From Parasulfuritortus sp036391875 (lineage in GTDB: Bacteria > Pseudomonadota > Gammaproteobacteria > Burkholderiales > Thiobacillaceae), in the NCBI GenBank assembly GCA_036391875.1, contig DASVZA010000034.1, positions 1 to 64,000 on the forward strand: a stretch of DNA of 64,000 nucleotides. Reading direction: 5' to 3'. Of the stretch, positions 23,989 to 34,990 are shown piece by piece (the first letter of the stretch is position 1; every line of letters starts with the position of its first letter). The notes beneath the pieces were generated by a model. That model was not told where the DNA came from. It worked only from the letters and a program-made list of their open reading frames with translations, and ran no database searches. The position numbers and the translations under genes are program-made.

Positions 23989-25009
23989 CTTCGCCGCCCG
24001 CCTGATCGCCTGGCAGAAAGCGCACGGCCGTCACGGCCTGCCCTGGCAGGTCGAAGATCCCTATGCCGTCTGGGTATCCGAGATCATGCTGCAGCAGACC
24101 CAGGTCGAGACGGTGATCCCTTATTACAACCGATTCATGGCGCGTTTTCCCGACATCGTCAGCCTGGCTGCGGCCGCCGAGGACGAGGTACTGGCCCTGT
24201 GGAGCGGCCTCGGCTATTACGCCCGGGGCCGCAACCTGCATGCTGCGGCCAGACGGCTGGCGGCCGAGCACGACAGCTGCTTCCCGCGCGACTTCGAGGC
24301 CATCCAGGCCCTGCCCGGCATCGGCCGTTCGACCGCGGCGGCCATCTCCGCCTTCGCCTTCGGCGAGCGGCGCGCGATCCTGGACGGCAACGTCAAACGG
24401 GTGTTCTGCCGGCTGTTCGGCATCGAGGGCTGGGCCGGCGAGAAGACGGTCGAGAACCGCTTGTGGCAACTGGCCGAGGAGTTACTGCCTACGCAGGACA
24501 TCCAGGCATATACCCAGGGCGTGATGGATCTGGGCGCGACGCTCTGCCGCCGCTCTAACCCGGACTGCGCCGCCTGCCCCTTCGTCGACGATTGCATTGC
24601 CCAAAGCGAAGGACGGGTGACCGAGCTGCCCTCGCCGCGCCCGCGCAAGGATTTGCCGGACAAGGCGACCGCCATGCTGGTGCTGCTGCATGCCGGCGAA
24701 ATCCTGCTCGAGAAACGGCCGCCGAACGGCATCTGGGGCGGTCTGTGGAGTCTGCCGGAATGTCCGCTGGAGGCGGACCCGGTCCGCGCTGCGCATGAAC
24801 TGGGCTATGCCGCGTCCGACTTGGGCGATCTGCCGGAACTGGGCCACACCTTCAGCCACTTCCGCCTGCGCATCCTGCCCAGGCGCCTGGCCGTTGCCCA
24901 GCGTCCGACCGCTACTGCGGAAGCCGGCCGCGTCTGGCTGCCCTTGGCCGACGCCGAACAGGCCGCCCTGCCGACCCCGATCAGGAAGATCATCGCCGCT
25001 CTGAACTAA
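23981..25009 (+). CDS. mutY: A/G-specific adenine glycosylase MutY
   Basis: MutY (342 residues) removes adenine mispaired with 8-oxoguanine. The catalytic Glu is in Val-Ser-Glu-Ile-Met-Leu-Gln-Gln-Thr-Gln near residue 36. The helix-hairpin-helix is Leu-Pro-Gly-Ile-Gly-Arg-Ser, and the catalytic Asp is in Ile-Leu-Asp-Gly-Asn-Val. The 4Fe-4S cluster cysteines have the family spacing Cys-x6-Cys-x2-Cys-x5-Cys near residue 190. A C-terminal NUDIX-like 8-oxoG recognition domain follows. It starts within the end of yjdF and ends 36 bases before the convergent HDOD gene. Confidence 0.97.
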   Translation: MHDFAARLIAWQKAHGRHGLPWQVEDPYAVWVSEIMLQQTQVETVIPYYNRFMARFPDIVSLAAAAEDEVLALWSGLGYYARGRNLHAAARRLAAEHDSCFPRDFEAIQALPGIGRSTAAAISAFAFGERRAILDGNVKRVFCRLFGIEGWAGEKTVENRLWQLAEELLPTQDIQAYTQGVMDLGATLCRRSNPDCAACPFVDDCIAQSEGRVTELPSPRPRKDLPDKATAMLVLLHAGEILLEKRPPNGIWGGLWSLPECPLEADPVRAAHELGYAASDLGDLPELGHTFSHFRLRILPRRLAVAQRPTATAEAGRVWLPLADAEQAALPTPIRKIIAALN

Positions 25010-25045
25010 CGCGACCGCGGAGCCTCTGCAGAGCTCACCGGACGG

Positions 25046-25900
25046 CTAAGCGACCTGCCCGGCCCGCAACGCCTCGGCCGCCTCGATCAAGGCTGCCTTT
25101 TCATCCACGTCCAGGCGCGGCAATGCGCCGACCAGCGATTGGATGGATGCCCCGGTCAGCTTGGCCGCGTCGGCCAGATCGCGCTGCAGGCCGGAGTCGG
25201 CCGGGCCCCGGTCCAGGTGGCGGGCAGTGTTCAGGGCCAGCCTGGCCAGCTTGGAACGCATGTTTTCGTCGCCCCGGATGAGGTGCAGGATGAGAGGCGG
25301 CAATTGCCAGTGCTCGCACATCAGCAACGTCAGGTCCTTGAAGGCGAAGCCGCAAACCTTGCGCTGCGCCTCCTCGCTGCGTTGGGCCAGGCCGTTGCCC
25401 AATGCGTTCAGGGCGGCTTCCGGCAATTCCGGCGCGAAGGCCCACAATTCGATCTCACCGGCATCGGACAGCATGGCGCCCAGGGCCAGTTCGCCCGGAT
25501 CGAGGTCATGGTGATAAGAACCGTAGATCAGGGCGATGCGGGCCGCGAGGGTGGCGCGGCCCTCGCATTCGATGAAGCCGTGGTTGTCGTCCCTGACTTC
25601 AGGGGCTTGCGCCAGCTGTTCCGAAAAACAGGCTGTACCCAGAGACAGGATGATGCCCAGCGGGGTGGTGATGTCCTTGGCCATTCGCCGCGGCAGGCGC
25701 TTGTTGGCCTCCTTCAGCAGGCGCAGGGCGAACAAGGGATCGTCCAGCAGCAGATCGGCCAGTTCCCTGGCCGACAGCATGTCGCCCCGGCTGGCTTCCA
25801 GATCCGCCAGCGCCTGTTTGCTGGATGCCTTGACCGGCAGGTCCATGTGTTCCAGATAGGCCGCCCACTGGCTGGCTCCCCACCATTTATGCCAGGTCAT
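25046..25900 (-). CDS. HDOD domain signalling protein
   Basis: This 284-residue soluble protein is a single HDOD domain, an HD-related fold without the metal-binding residues. It contains Ala-Arg-Glu-Leu-Ala-Asp-Leu-Leu-Leu-Asp-Asp-Pro near residue 43 and Ile-Leu-Ser-Leu-Gly near residue 82. HDOD proteins act as scaffolds in signalling, often with c-di-GMP. A strong ribosome site (AGGAGG) precedes the ATG. It is the third gene of the DUF1631, EAL-HDOD, HDOD operon, 48 bases after the second, and should lie under the c-di-GMP riboswitch of that operon. Confidence 0.85.
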   Translation of the reverse strand: MTWHKWWGASQWAAYLEHMDLPVKASSKQALADLEASRGDMLSARELADLLLDDPLFALRLLKEANKRLPRRMAKDITTPLGIILSLGTACFSEQLAQAPEVRDDNHGFIECEGRATLAARIALIYGSYHHDLDPGELALGAMLSDAGEIELWAFAPELPEAALNALGNGLAQRSEEAQRKVCGFAFKDLTLLMCEHWQLPPLILHLIRGDENMRSKLARLALNTARHLDRGPADSGLQRDLADAAKLTGASIQSLVGALPRLDVDEKAALIEAAEALRAGQVA

Positions 25901-25948
25901 TCCTGCCTCCTAGGATGCGGCGACAAACCAATAATGCGCAGGTTACGG

Positions 25949-27178
25949 TTATTTTTCCAGTGTTTCCGACCAGACCAGGGCGTTCACATGAGCCAGGTTC
26001 ACCTCGGTCGCGGACAACTGATTGCTTTGCGCCTGCCGCTCGACGGCTTCCTGGTCGAAGTTTTCGCAGGCGCGGGCCAGGATCAGATAGGGGGCGTACG
26101 GTCCCTTGCCCTCGAGCAGCGCCTCCGCCATGGGAGCCGGCAGATGGAGCGGCACGACGGCCTCGGCCAGGGGCATATCCAGCAGGGCATCCAGCTGGGA
26201 CAGGATGCCGACGATGAACAGGCCGCCGCGCAGGCTCCGGTCGAGCCGCTCGGCGCCCAGGTTCTCCATGAACCTGGCGCGCACCAGGGCGTTGCGCAGC
26301 AAGGCGCTGCCGCGGCCGTCGGTCCGCTCGCTGCTGAACAGGAGCAGGGTCAGCCAGCGGTATAGCGGCTCGTGGCCGAGCCACATCAATGCCTGACCGA
26401 TGGACTGCATCGACCGGTCGAGGCCGTTGGCGGGCGAATTGATGTAGCGCAACAGACGATAGGTCAGGGCCGCGTTCCGCTTGAAGGCGTCCTCCAGTTG
26501 TTCGATCGGTGCCCGGGCCCGGGCCAAGTTGAGCAGGTCCATGACCTGCACCACGTTGCTCTCCAGCTTGCGCGCCGCACTGCGTCTCGGCTGACTGAGG
26601 AAGCGGCCTTGGAAGCGCTCGAAGCCCAGCTTGCGGCAAACCGCTAAGGTCTCCTCCGAGTCGACGTTGGCGGCGATCAGATGCTGAACGCCCAGGCGGC
26701 GCAAATGTTCGGCCCGTTTGCCCAGCGTCACCGCGTCGTGCCGGGCGCAATCCAGGCGCGACCAGACGCAGCCGGCCGGCAGGGCCGCCAGCAATGCGGC
26801 GCCATCGTCGACCAGGATGGGCTGGATGCCCAAGTCGATCAGCACCGGGCAACGGCCCGTCAGGTCGCCGAAGGAAAGCGGTACGGTCACCGCCAACTTG
26901 CCGGCCGGCAGTTCGGCCAGCATGGGGTTGTAGAGTGTGGTGGGGGCAAGATCGAGCAGGGTGAGCAGGCTGCCGAGCGCGCGCTGGTACTCCAGATCGA
27001 TCACGCTGGTGATCAGGTATTCGTCCCGCGCCTGCTCATGGCTTTCGGCACCCGGCAGCACCGGCACCGGAACCCGGTCGCGCAGCCCCAGCTCGTAGCC
27101 CACTACCCGATAGTCGCCGTCCAGCAAAGACTGGCGGACCAGGAAACGCTGGCTGCCGACCGGATGTTCAGGCGGCAT
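25949..27178 (-). CDS. EAL-HDOD (YuxH-type) signalling protein
   Basis: This 409-residue protein has an N-terminal EAL-like half (about residues 10-195) and a C-terminal HDOD half (about 205-400), the YuxH arrangement. The EAL signature is degenerate: the first motif reads Gly-Tyr-Glu-Leu-Gly-Leu-Arg, and the metal-binding Asp-Asp-Phe motif is not recognisable. It is therefore unlikely to hydrolyse c-di-GMP and may bind it or act as a scaffold. It overlaps the DUF1631 gene by 11 bases and precedes an HDOD gene. All three lie downstream of a GEMM riboswitch. Confidence 0.87.
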   Translation of the reverse strand: MPPEHPVGSQRFLVRQSLLDGDYRVVGYELGLRDRVPVPVLPGAESHEQARDEYLITSVIDLEYQRALGSLLTLLDLAPTTLYNPMLAELPAGKLAVTVPLSFGDLTGRCPVLIDLGIQPILVDDGAALLAALPAGCVWSRLDCARHDAVTLGKRAEHLRRLGVQHLIAANVDSEETLAVCRKLGFERFQGRFLSQPRRSAARKLESNVVQVMDLLNLARARAPIEQLEDAFKRNAALTYRLLRYINSPANGLDRSMQSIGQALMWLGHEPLYRWLTLLLFSSERTDGRGSALLRNALVRARFMENLGAERLDRSLRGGLFIVGILSQLDALLDMPLAEAVVPLHLPAPMAEALLEGKGPYAPYLILARACENFDQEAVERQAQSNQLSATEVNLAHVNALVWSETLEK

Positions 27179-29477
27179 TCCGTTGCAGTCGTTCCATCAG
27201 GCTGTCCACGGCGCGGTCCATCAACGGTACATCGTTGAGCACCCGGGCCTCGCCGCTGTTCAGCTTGCTCAGCAGGCCCTCGGCGCTGATGGAAATGGCG
27301 CGCTGGCCCAGCCGGTTGGTGAACAGGTAGATGCCCTTCAACGGGCTGACCCAGGACAGTTTGGCGCGCACGTTGCTGCCGTCCTCCTGGGCGTACTCGA
27401 TCCAACTGCCGCGCTTCAGCCGATTCAGTTCGGTTTCGGCGTCGAGCGGAATGTCCAGATCGCCGGTATCCCACCCGAATTCGGCAATGGTGATGTCCTC
27501 ACCAGCGACCAGTTCCTCGACCAGTTCCGGTGCTTCCGTTACCGCCTCTGCAACCGGTTTCACGGGCTCGAACTCGGTCGACTCGGTCAACACGGGGATG
27601 TCGGTATCCTCCGGCATGGCCACCGCCATGGGTGGAATGACCTCGCCTTCGTCGAGGAGCCCCGCCTTGACTGCTTCCGCGTGGCATTTGACCAGGCTGG
27701 CGAAAAATCCGTCGCGTTCCTCCTTGGTCATGCCGAGATAGGTGATGCCCTCGTCCAGCCGCTTGAGCAGGCCGGGCAGCATGCCGACCAGGCGTTTGCG
27801 CTCGTCAGCATTGGTCTTGGGCGCCACGCTCCAGATCAGGTCGGACATCGTCTCCACGGCGCCCTTCCAAGTCGGGCTTTCCGAGCCGACCTTCTGATGG
27901 ATGTCGGCCAGCATGTACTGCCAGTGTTCGGTCAGGAAACCGTTGATCACAGCCGGCACCAAGTTGCCGACCAGGGCCGATTGCACCTCGTCGTGTGCGA
28001 CCAGACGGCCGATATCCGCTTGTTCACGGGCCTTGATCGCCTGCACGCTGGTCACGACCGCCCGAGCTGCGGTACGTCTTTCCACCGCCAGGAAGGCCTT
28101 CAGTTCATCCAGCGCCTCGGAGAACAGCTCGATCCGATCCTCAAAGCGCTCCAATATGTTTTCGACCAACTCCTCTATCTTGCGATACAGGCCGCTGTCA
28201 TGACCTTCGTCCGCATCCCAGCCTATCGCCGCCTCGGCCAGGACGTCGAGCAGTTTGCGCGCCGGATGGTTCTTCTGGGAAAAGAAGGCCTTATCCAGCA
28301 TCGCCACTTTCAAGACCGGTATCTGCAGCCGGCCGATCAATGCCTTGATCGCATCCGGAATGCGTTTGTCGTCGAGTATGTAGTCGAACACCATGGCCAC
28401 GATATCGAGCGTCATGGCATCCAGCGAACTCATGGCGGAAGCCATGTCGCTGTTACGCAAATTGCGCAACACGTTAATCTGGCCGTTGCCAAAGATTGCC
28501 GCATCCAAACCGGCTTGAGCGGCGGCTTCCATCTGGCCGCGCTGCAACTGGCTCAGGGTATAAATGAACGTTCCAGGCTGGACAGCAGCCGCCGCCTGCC
28601 TGCCAAGCCCGGCCGGCTCGCCCGGCATGGGCGGGCCTGGGATTGGCGCGACCGGCATGGCGGCCACGCCGGCCCCCAGCCCCATCAACTGTTGCAGCAG
28701 CGCGAACAAATCGCCGCTTTTGACTTCCCCGCCCGGGGCGGCCGCACTCGCCTGACCCTCGGAGGAGGCCGTCTGGGCCGAGCGCCGCAAGCCCACCCGG
28801 ATAGTGGGCAGCACGTTCTTGTTCACAAGTTGCTGATTGATGTCCCGATAGACATTTTTCACCCGCTCGGGCAGGTGCTTGTTCAATTGGGTCACCACCA
28901 GCAGGCGCGATTTCATCGGCACGTCCATCGACTCCAGGGCCGACATGAGCGCGGCCGCGATCACCTCGGGCCCCAATGGATTGTCGCCGTATTGCAGATC
29001 CGGGTCGTTGATCAACATGCCGATCCGCTTATCCAGGCCGAACAGTTCCTCGACGCAGGCGTTATGGATGGCGTTGGCCAGATTGCCGGAAGCCAGGGAC
29101 TCTTCCAGGTCATCCGGTGCCATCAGGCTCAACTCCAAAGCGTTCGAATCCTTGCGAACCCGGCCCGCCTCACGTCTGCATTCACGATTGAAACGCTGCA
29201 GGAAGTCCTTGCTGAAGGCGGTCTCGATCTCGTCACGACGGTCCCGGAGCAGATCCAGGGCATCCATGTACAGGTGATACATTTCCGCCCCCATGGTCTT
29301 TTCAACCATGGGCAGCAACTGGAGCTTGACCTGTTCCAGGCTCTCGCCCAACGCATTCTTCAGGCCCAGGGCTGACATCTCCCGGCAATCGTCCAGGGGC
29401 GTGCGGCCTCCCCCGCTGTTGCGGCGGTCGCGGCTGAACTGGCTGATTTGCGTTACGTTGTTGCGAGCTGTATCCAT
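27168..29477 (-). CDS. DUF1631 family protein
   Basis: This 769-residue cytoplasmic helical protein matches the DUF1631 family known mostly from beta- and gammaproteobacteria; its function is unknown. It shows the N-terminal Arg-Asp-Glu-Ile-Glu-Thr-Ala-Phe segment, repeated Glu/Arg-rich helices, and a C-terminal beta-rich region. That last region (about residues 680-769: Gly-Ser-Trp-Ile-Glu-Tyr, Leu-Ser-Trp-Val-Ser-Pro, Phe-Thr-Asn-Arg) has a PilZ-like appearance. The ATG follows AGGAGA by 8 bases. A c-di-GMP riboswitch lies about 110 bases upstream. Its stop overlaps the EAL-HDOD gene. The PilZ-like reading of the C-terminus is inference. Confidence 0.88.
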   Translation of the reverse strand: MDTARNNVTQISQFSRDRRNSGGGRTPLDDCREMSALGLKNALGESLEQVKLQLLPMVEKTMGAEMYHLYMDALDLLRDRRDEIETAFSKDFLQRFNRECRREAGRVRKDSNALELSLMAPDDLEESLASGNLANAIHNACVEELFGLDKRIGMLINDPDLQYGDNPLGPEVIAAALMSALESMDVPMKSRLLVVTQLNKHLPERVKNVYRDINQQLVNKNVLPTIRVGLRRSAQTASSEGQASAAAPGGEVKSGDLFALLQQLMGLGAGVAAMPVAPIPGPPMPGEPAGLGRQAAAAVQPGTFIYTLSQLQRGQMEAAAQAGLDAAIFGNGQINVLRNLRNSDMASAMSSLDAMTLDIVAMVFDYILDDKRIPDAIKALIGRLQIPVLKVAMLDKAFFSQKNHPARKLLDVLAEAAIGWDADEGHDSGLYRKIEELVENILERFEDRIELFSEALDELKAFLAVERRTAARAVVTSVQAIKAREQADIGRLVAHDEVQSALVGNLVPAVINGFLTEHWQYMLADIHQKVGSESPTWKGAVETMSDLIWSVAPKTNADERKRLVGMLPGLLKRLDEGITYLGMTKEERDGFFASLVKCHAEAVKAGLLDEGEVIPPMAVAMPEDTDIPVLTESTEFEPVKPVAEAVTEAPELVEELVAGEDITIAEFGWDTGDLDIPLDAETELNRLKRGSWIEYAQEDGSNVRAKLSWVSPLKGIYLFTNRLGQRAISISAEGLLSKLNSGEARVLNDVPLMDRAVDSLMERLQRNAA

Positions 29478-29590
29478 GGCCCTATCTCCTGAACCTAAAC
29501 CCGTGCCCGGCGCACCGCCACAAGAGGTTCGAAGTCACGTCGAGATGGAATTGTACAGTGGGCCGGGACCCTGGCCCCGGCAGATTGACC

Positions 29591-29680
29591 ACCTTGCAAT
29601 CCCGCTATCATGAGGCCGCAGCCTGTTAGACCGGTGACTTTGCGTCCCCGTCTTTCGACGGGTTTGCCCTTGTATAAGGT
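29591..29680 (-). promoter_or_regulatory. c-di-GMP-I (GEMM) riboswitch aptamer
   Basis: Read on the minus strand, this stretch has the landmarks of the GEMM-I aptamer in order. GGGCAAACC at the start of P2 is followed by a CGAAAG tetraloop stem (CGUC-GAAA-GACG). The invariant GGGACGCAAAG core comes next, then the CCGGUCUAA tetraloop-receptor side, the P3 hairpin, and the closing AUAGCGGGAUUGC. The flanks ACCUU and AAGGU can close P1. It lies in the leader of the DUF1631 operon, 114 bases before the ATG. A GC-rich inverted repeat (GCCGGG and CCCGGC) follows without a U-run, so the expression platform is probably not a simple terminator. ON or OFF behaviour cannot be told. Confidence 0.9.
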
Positions 29681-29713
29681 TGCGCGCATCCAAGAACCGG
29701 GCACGCACCCCCA

Positions 29714-29740
29714 TTATCGACAAAAACCGAAATAAATTAA
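29714..29740 (-). promoter_or_regulatory. Possible sigma-28 (FliA) promoter for the riboswitch operon
   Basis: On the minus strand, TTAA is followed by 15 bases and GTCGATAA. The sigma-28 consensus is TAAA-N15-GCCGATAA, so 3 of 4 and 7 of 8 bases agree at the right spacing. A start about 7 bases further would begin the transcript roughly 25 bases before the GEMM aptamer. fliA is encoded in this window. Confidence 0.4.
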
Positions 29741-29752
29741 GCACTTTTTTTG

Positions 29753-30007
29753 TTACAAGCGATGAACGGCGACCATCCCGGGTCGGGCGGGCTCGCACTG
29801 AAAACGGCCCTTCAGCTTGTCGACCGCCCGATCCATCCGAGGGGCTTCGTATCGGGTAAGCCCTCCCCTCCGGTCAGCGGCTTTGACCACAACATTAAGA
29901 GCGGTGATCGAGAGCGCCGCCCGGCCCTGGTGGTGGACGAACCTATAGACGACTTTCCGGGGCGCGACCCGGGCCAAGCCGGCCACGTGGCCTCTGAGGG
30001 CAGCCAT
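29753..30007 (-). CDS. Small unrecognised reading frame, 84 aa
   Basis: An 84-codon frame starts at an ATG with an AGGAGG site 11 bases upstream and ends just before the promoter region of the riboswitch operon. The product is basic with no membrane segment. The tail near Asp-Arg-Ala-Val-Asp-Lys-Leu-Lys-Gly-Arg-Phe faintly recalls the last helix of HPF/RaiA ribosome-associated proteins, but this is too weak to name it. Third-position GC (about three quarters) is lower than in neighbouring genes. It may be a real small gene, a decayed one, or chance. It is divergent from tex, 66 bases apart. Confidence 0.35.
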   Translation of the reverse strand: MAALRGHVAGLARVAPRKVVYRFVHHQGRAALSITALNVVVKAADRRGGLTRYEAPRMDRAVDKLKGRFQCEPARPGMVAVHRL

Positions 30008-30073
30008 GTCAAGACTTGCCTCCTACCCTGCCTTGGCCCATTCTTCGCGACCTTTGCAATACAGGTCGGAACC

Positions 30074-32386
<2,313 letters not shown>

Positions 32387-32392
32387 CGCCGC

Positions 32393-33040
32393 TCAGTCGG
32401 CGTCCACCTCCTCGATGAGCTGGTGGCGGATGGCGTACTTGACCAAGCCGGACAGACTGTCCAGCGCCATCTTTTCCTGGATGCGGGACTTGTGGGTGCT
32501 GACCGTCTTGACGCTCAGGCTGAGTTCCTCGGCGATGGCGGTGATGCCCTTGCCGTGCACCAGCATCAGGAAGACCTGGTATTCCCGGTCGGACAGCAGG
32601 GTATGCGGCAGCACGTCGCTCGGCTGGCGCAGGCCCAGAGCCAGTTTCTCGGCCACCACCGGGCTGATGAACATCCCGCCCGAGGCCACCTTGCGGATGG
32701 CATCGACCAGCAGCGCCGAGGCGCTGTCCTTGGACAGATAACCCGCCGCACCGGCCTTGATGGTGCGGACGGCGTACAGGTCCTCCTTGTGCATGCTGAG
32801 GATCAAGATGGGCAGTTTCGGCCGCTCGTCCTTGATCTGCTTGATCAGTTCGATGCCGCTGCGGCCGGGCATGGACATGTCGAGCACGACCACGTCGAAC
32901 TCCTGCGCCCGGATCAGCTTCAGCGCTTCGTTGCCGTTCTCGGCCTCGCCGGCCACCCGGAGGTCGCCGTGGTCGGCCAGGATCTGTTTCAGGCCTTCTC
33001 GGAGGATGGTGTGGTCGTCGGTGATGAGTACCCGGATCAT
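32393..33040 (-). CDS. NarL/FixJ-family response regulator
   Basis: This 215-residue regulator has an N-terminal receiver domain with Asp-Asp at residues 8-9, the phospho-acceptor in Val-Val-Leu-Asp-Met-Ser near residue 54, and Lys in the Leu-Ser-Lys-Asp segment. It is followed by a LuxR-type helix-turn-helix containing Ser-Val-Lys-Thr-Val-Ser-Thr-His-Lys. It should bind DNA when phosphorylated. Its ATG overlaps the stop of the upstream NarX-like kinase gene, which is its likely partner. It is the last gene of a five-gene minus-strand signalling cluster. Confidence 0.94.
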   Translation of the reverse strand: MIRVLITDDHTILREGLKQILADHGDLRVAGEAENGNEALKLIRAQEFDVVVLDMSMPGRSGIELIKQIKDERPKLPILILSMHKEDLYAVRTIKAGAAGYLSKDSASALLVDAIRKVASGGMFISPVVAEKLALGLRQPSDVLPHTLLSDREYQVFLMLVHGKGITAIAEELSLSVKTVSTHKSRIQEKMALDSLSGLVKYAIRHQLIEEVDAD

Positions 33041-34515
33041 TGTTCGATTTGCGTCCGTTCGAAAGGTATCCAGACCCGGACGGTGGTGCCCTGGCCGGGT
33101 TCCCCATAGATATCCGCCGTGCCGCCCAGCATGTGCACCCGTTCCCGGATGCCCAGCAGGCCGTAGGACTTCTTGCCCGGCTTGACCCGGCTGTCGAAGC
33201 CCTTGCCGTCGTCCCGCACCATGAGGCGGATGCCGTTGCCCGCTTCGGTCAGCTCGATCTCGACCGCGCCGGCGCCGGCATGGCGCGCCACATTGGTCAA
33301 CGCCTCCTGGACGATGCGGAAAACCGAGGTCGCGATCGAATCCGGCAGGTCGAATTCCTCCCGGTTGAGCACCAGCCGACAGGGGATGCCGGTACGCTTC
33401 TGGAACTGATCGACCAGCCATTCGACCGCGGCGGCCAGGCCCAGATCGTCTAGCACGCCGGGGCGCAGGTCCTGCGAGATGCGGCGCACCGATTCCACCG
33501 TCTTGGCCACCAGCGACTGCATCGCGGCCAGCTTGTCGGTCACGGTCTGAGGCGGTTCCGGCAGCCGGGTCTGCAGCCAGTCGAGATCGATGCGCAGCGC
33601 GGTCAGGGCCTGGCCCAGCTCGTCGTGCAGTTCGCGCGCGATCCGGGTCCGCTCCTCTTCCCGCACATTCTGCAGGAAGGCGGACAATTCGCGCAGGCGG
33701 CGGCGGGACTCGATCAGTTCGGCCTCGGCCCGCTTGCGTTCGGTGATGTCCTGGAAGGCCGTGACGGCGGCGACGATCTCCTGGCCGCGGCGCAGCGGTG
33801 TGACCACATAGGACACCGGAAACATCGTGCCGTCCTTGCGGATGAACACCTCGTCCTCGCAGCGATAGAAGCTGCCGAACGAAACCAGGCTCTGGATCGG
33901 GCATTCCTCACGCGGATAGGGTGTGCCGTCGCTGCGCAGGTAATGGATGCTGCTGTGCACGTCGCGGCCTTTCAGTTCCGCCTCGTGCCAACCCAGCAAC
34001 CGCTCTGCCTCGGGATTCATCAGCAGCAACCTGCCGTCCATGTCCTGGACCAGCAGGCCCTCGCCCAGCGCGGCGGCGATGCCGCGCAGCAGATTCTCGC
34101 TCTCGGCCAGGCTGGCCTGCGCCAGGCGCCGCTCGCGGTGGACCACGGCCTCGCGCAATTCGCGTTCGACAACCGGCACCAGGCGCGAATAGTTGCCCTT
34201 GACGATGAAGTCGTGGGCCCCGGCCCGCATCAGGGCGGAAGCAGTCTCATCGCCCACGCAGCCGGATACGATGATGAACGGCAGATCGGGGTCGTGGGCC
34301 TTGCTCAGGGCGAGCGCGGCCTCGGCGGAAAAGGACGGCAGGTTGTAGTCGGAGATGACCAGATCCCAGTCCGCACCGGCCAGGGCGGCCCGCATGGCCT
34401 CGGCCGAATCGACCCGCCTGGCCTCTACCGCGAAGCCGGCCATATCCAGTTCGGCCAGGACCAGTTCGGCATCGTCCGGACTGTCTTCCACGATGAGAAG
34501 ACGCAGCCGGCCCAT
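33037..34515 (-). CDS. REC-PAS histidine kinase (HisKA_3, NarX-type)
   Basis: This 492-residue cytoplasmic kinase starts with a receiver domain (phospho-acceptor in Val-Ile-Ser-Asp-Tyr near residue 54). A PAS domain with a PAC tail spans about residues 145-270. A HisKA_3 dimerisation domain follows with His in Ala-Arg-Glu-Leu-His-Asp-Glu-Leu-Gly-Gln near residue 295, then an HATPase domain (Asp-Asp-Gly-Lys-Gly-Phe). An N-terminal receiver on a kinase implies input from another phospho-donor, plausibly the large CHASE kinase two genes upstream. It is co-translated with its NarL-type regulator and begins 2 bases after a receiver-only gene. Confidence 0.93.
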   Translation of the reverse strand: MGRLRLLIVEDSPDDAELVLAELDMAGFAVEARRVDSAEAMRAALAGADWDLVISDYNLPSFSAEAALALSKAHDPDLPFIIVSGCVGDETASALMRAGAHDFIVKGNYSRLVPVVERELREAVVHRERRLAQASLAESENLLRGIAAALGEGLLVQDMDGRLLLMNPEAERLLGWHEAELKGRDVHSSIHYLRSDGTPYPREECPIQSLVSFGSFYRCEDEVFIRKDGTMFPVSYVVTPLRRGQEIVAAVTAFQDITERKRAEAELIESRRRLRELSAFLQNVREEERTRIARELHDELGQALTALRIDLDWLQTRLPEPPQTVTDKLAAMQSLVAKTVESVRRISQDLRPGVLDDLGLAAAVEWLVDQFQKRTGIPCRLVLNREEFDLPDSIATSVFRIVQEALTNVARHAGAGAVEIELTEAGNGIRLMVRDDGKGFDSRVKPGKKSYGLLGIRERVHMLGGTADIYGEPGQGTTVRVWIPFERTQIEQ

Positions 34516-34517
34516 GC

Positions 34518-34958
34518 TCAGTGCGCCCCGACCCGGCCCGGCATGACGTTGAGATCGAGCCAGTAATGCCCCACCAGCCGGACGGCTTCGAGGAACTTCG
34601 GGAAATCGAGCGATTTCTGGATATAGCTGTTCGCGCCCAGGCGATAGCTTTCGAGCAGATCCTGCTCCTCGCGGGAGGAACTCATCACCACCACCGGGAG
34701 GTAGCGGGTGCGCGCCTCCTGGCGCAGCCGCTTGAGCACCTCGAAACCGTTCACCCTGGGCAGCTTGAGATCGAGCAGCACCACGTCGGGGCAGTCGGCC
34801 GCCGGGTCGCTCAAGGGGCCGCACAGCATATCCAGGGCCTCCTGGCCGTCGCGCGCCACCCGGGTATCGTCGGCGAAGCCGCTTTCACGCAGGGCGATCT
34901 GCGCCAACTCCAGGTCGTCCGGATTGTCCTCCACCAGCAGTATCTGTTTTTTTCTCAT
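34518..34958 (-). CDS. Stand-alone response regulator (Rcp1-like receiver)
   Basis: This 146-residue protein is a single receiver domain with Glu-Asp-Asn-Pro-Asp-Asp at the N-terminus, the phospho-acceptor in Leu-Leu-Asp-Leu-Lys near residue 64, and the Lys of Tyr-Ile-Gln-Lys-Ser. The Asn-Ser-Tyr-Ile-Gln-Lys pattern is common in receivers that follow phytochrome-like kinases. It lies between the CHASE-PAS kinase and the REC-PAS kinase, with 2 bases to the latter, and probably shuttles phosphate between them. Confidence 0.92.
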   Translation of the reverse strand: MRKKQILLVEDNPDDLELAQIALRESGFADDTRVARDGQEALDMLCGPLSDPAADCPDVVLLDLKLPRVNGFEVLKRLRQEARTRYLPVVVMSSSREEQDLLESYRLGANSYIQKSLDFPKFLEAVRLVGHYWLDLNVMPGRVGAH

Positions 34959-34990
34959 TTTTACGGCTCACTCAATCGATCCAGAAACAT

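Noticed and set aside
25949..27178. Active c-di-GMP phosphodiesterase in the EAL-HDOD protein
   Set aside because: The Glu-Ala-Leu motif and the metal-binding Asp pair are not conserved, so only a binding or scaffold role is tenable.
29750..30073. In-frame extension of tex upstream of 30074
   Set aside because: The family N-terminus begins at the ATG at 30074; the extra 108 codons show no similarity and overlap a regulatory region.
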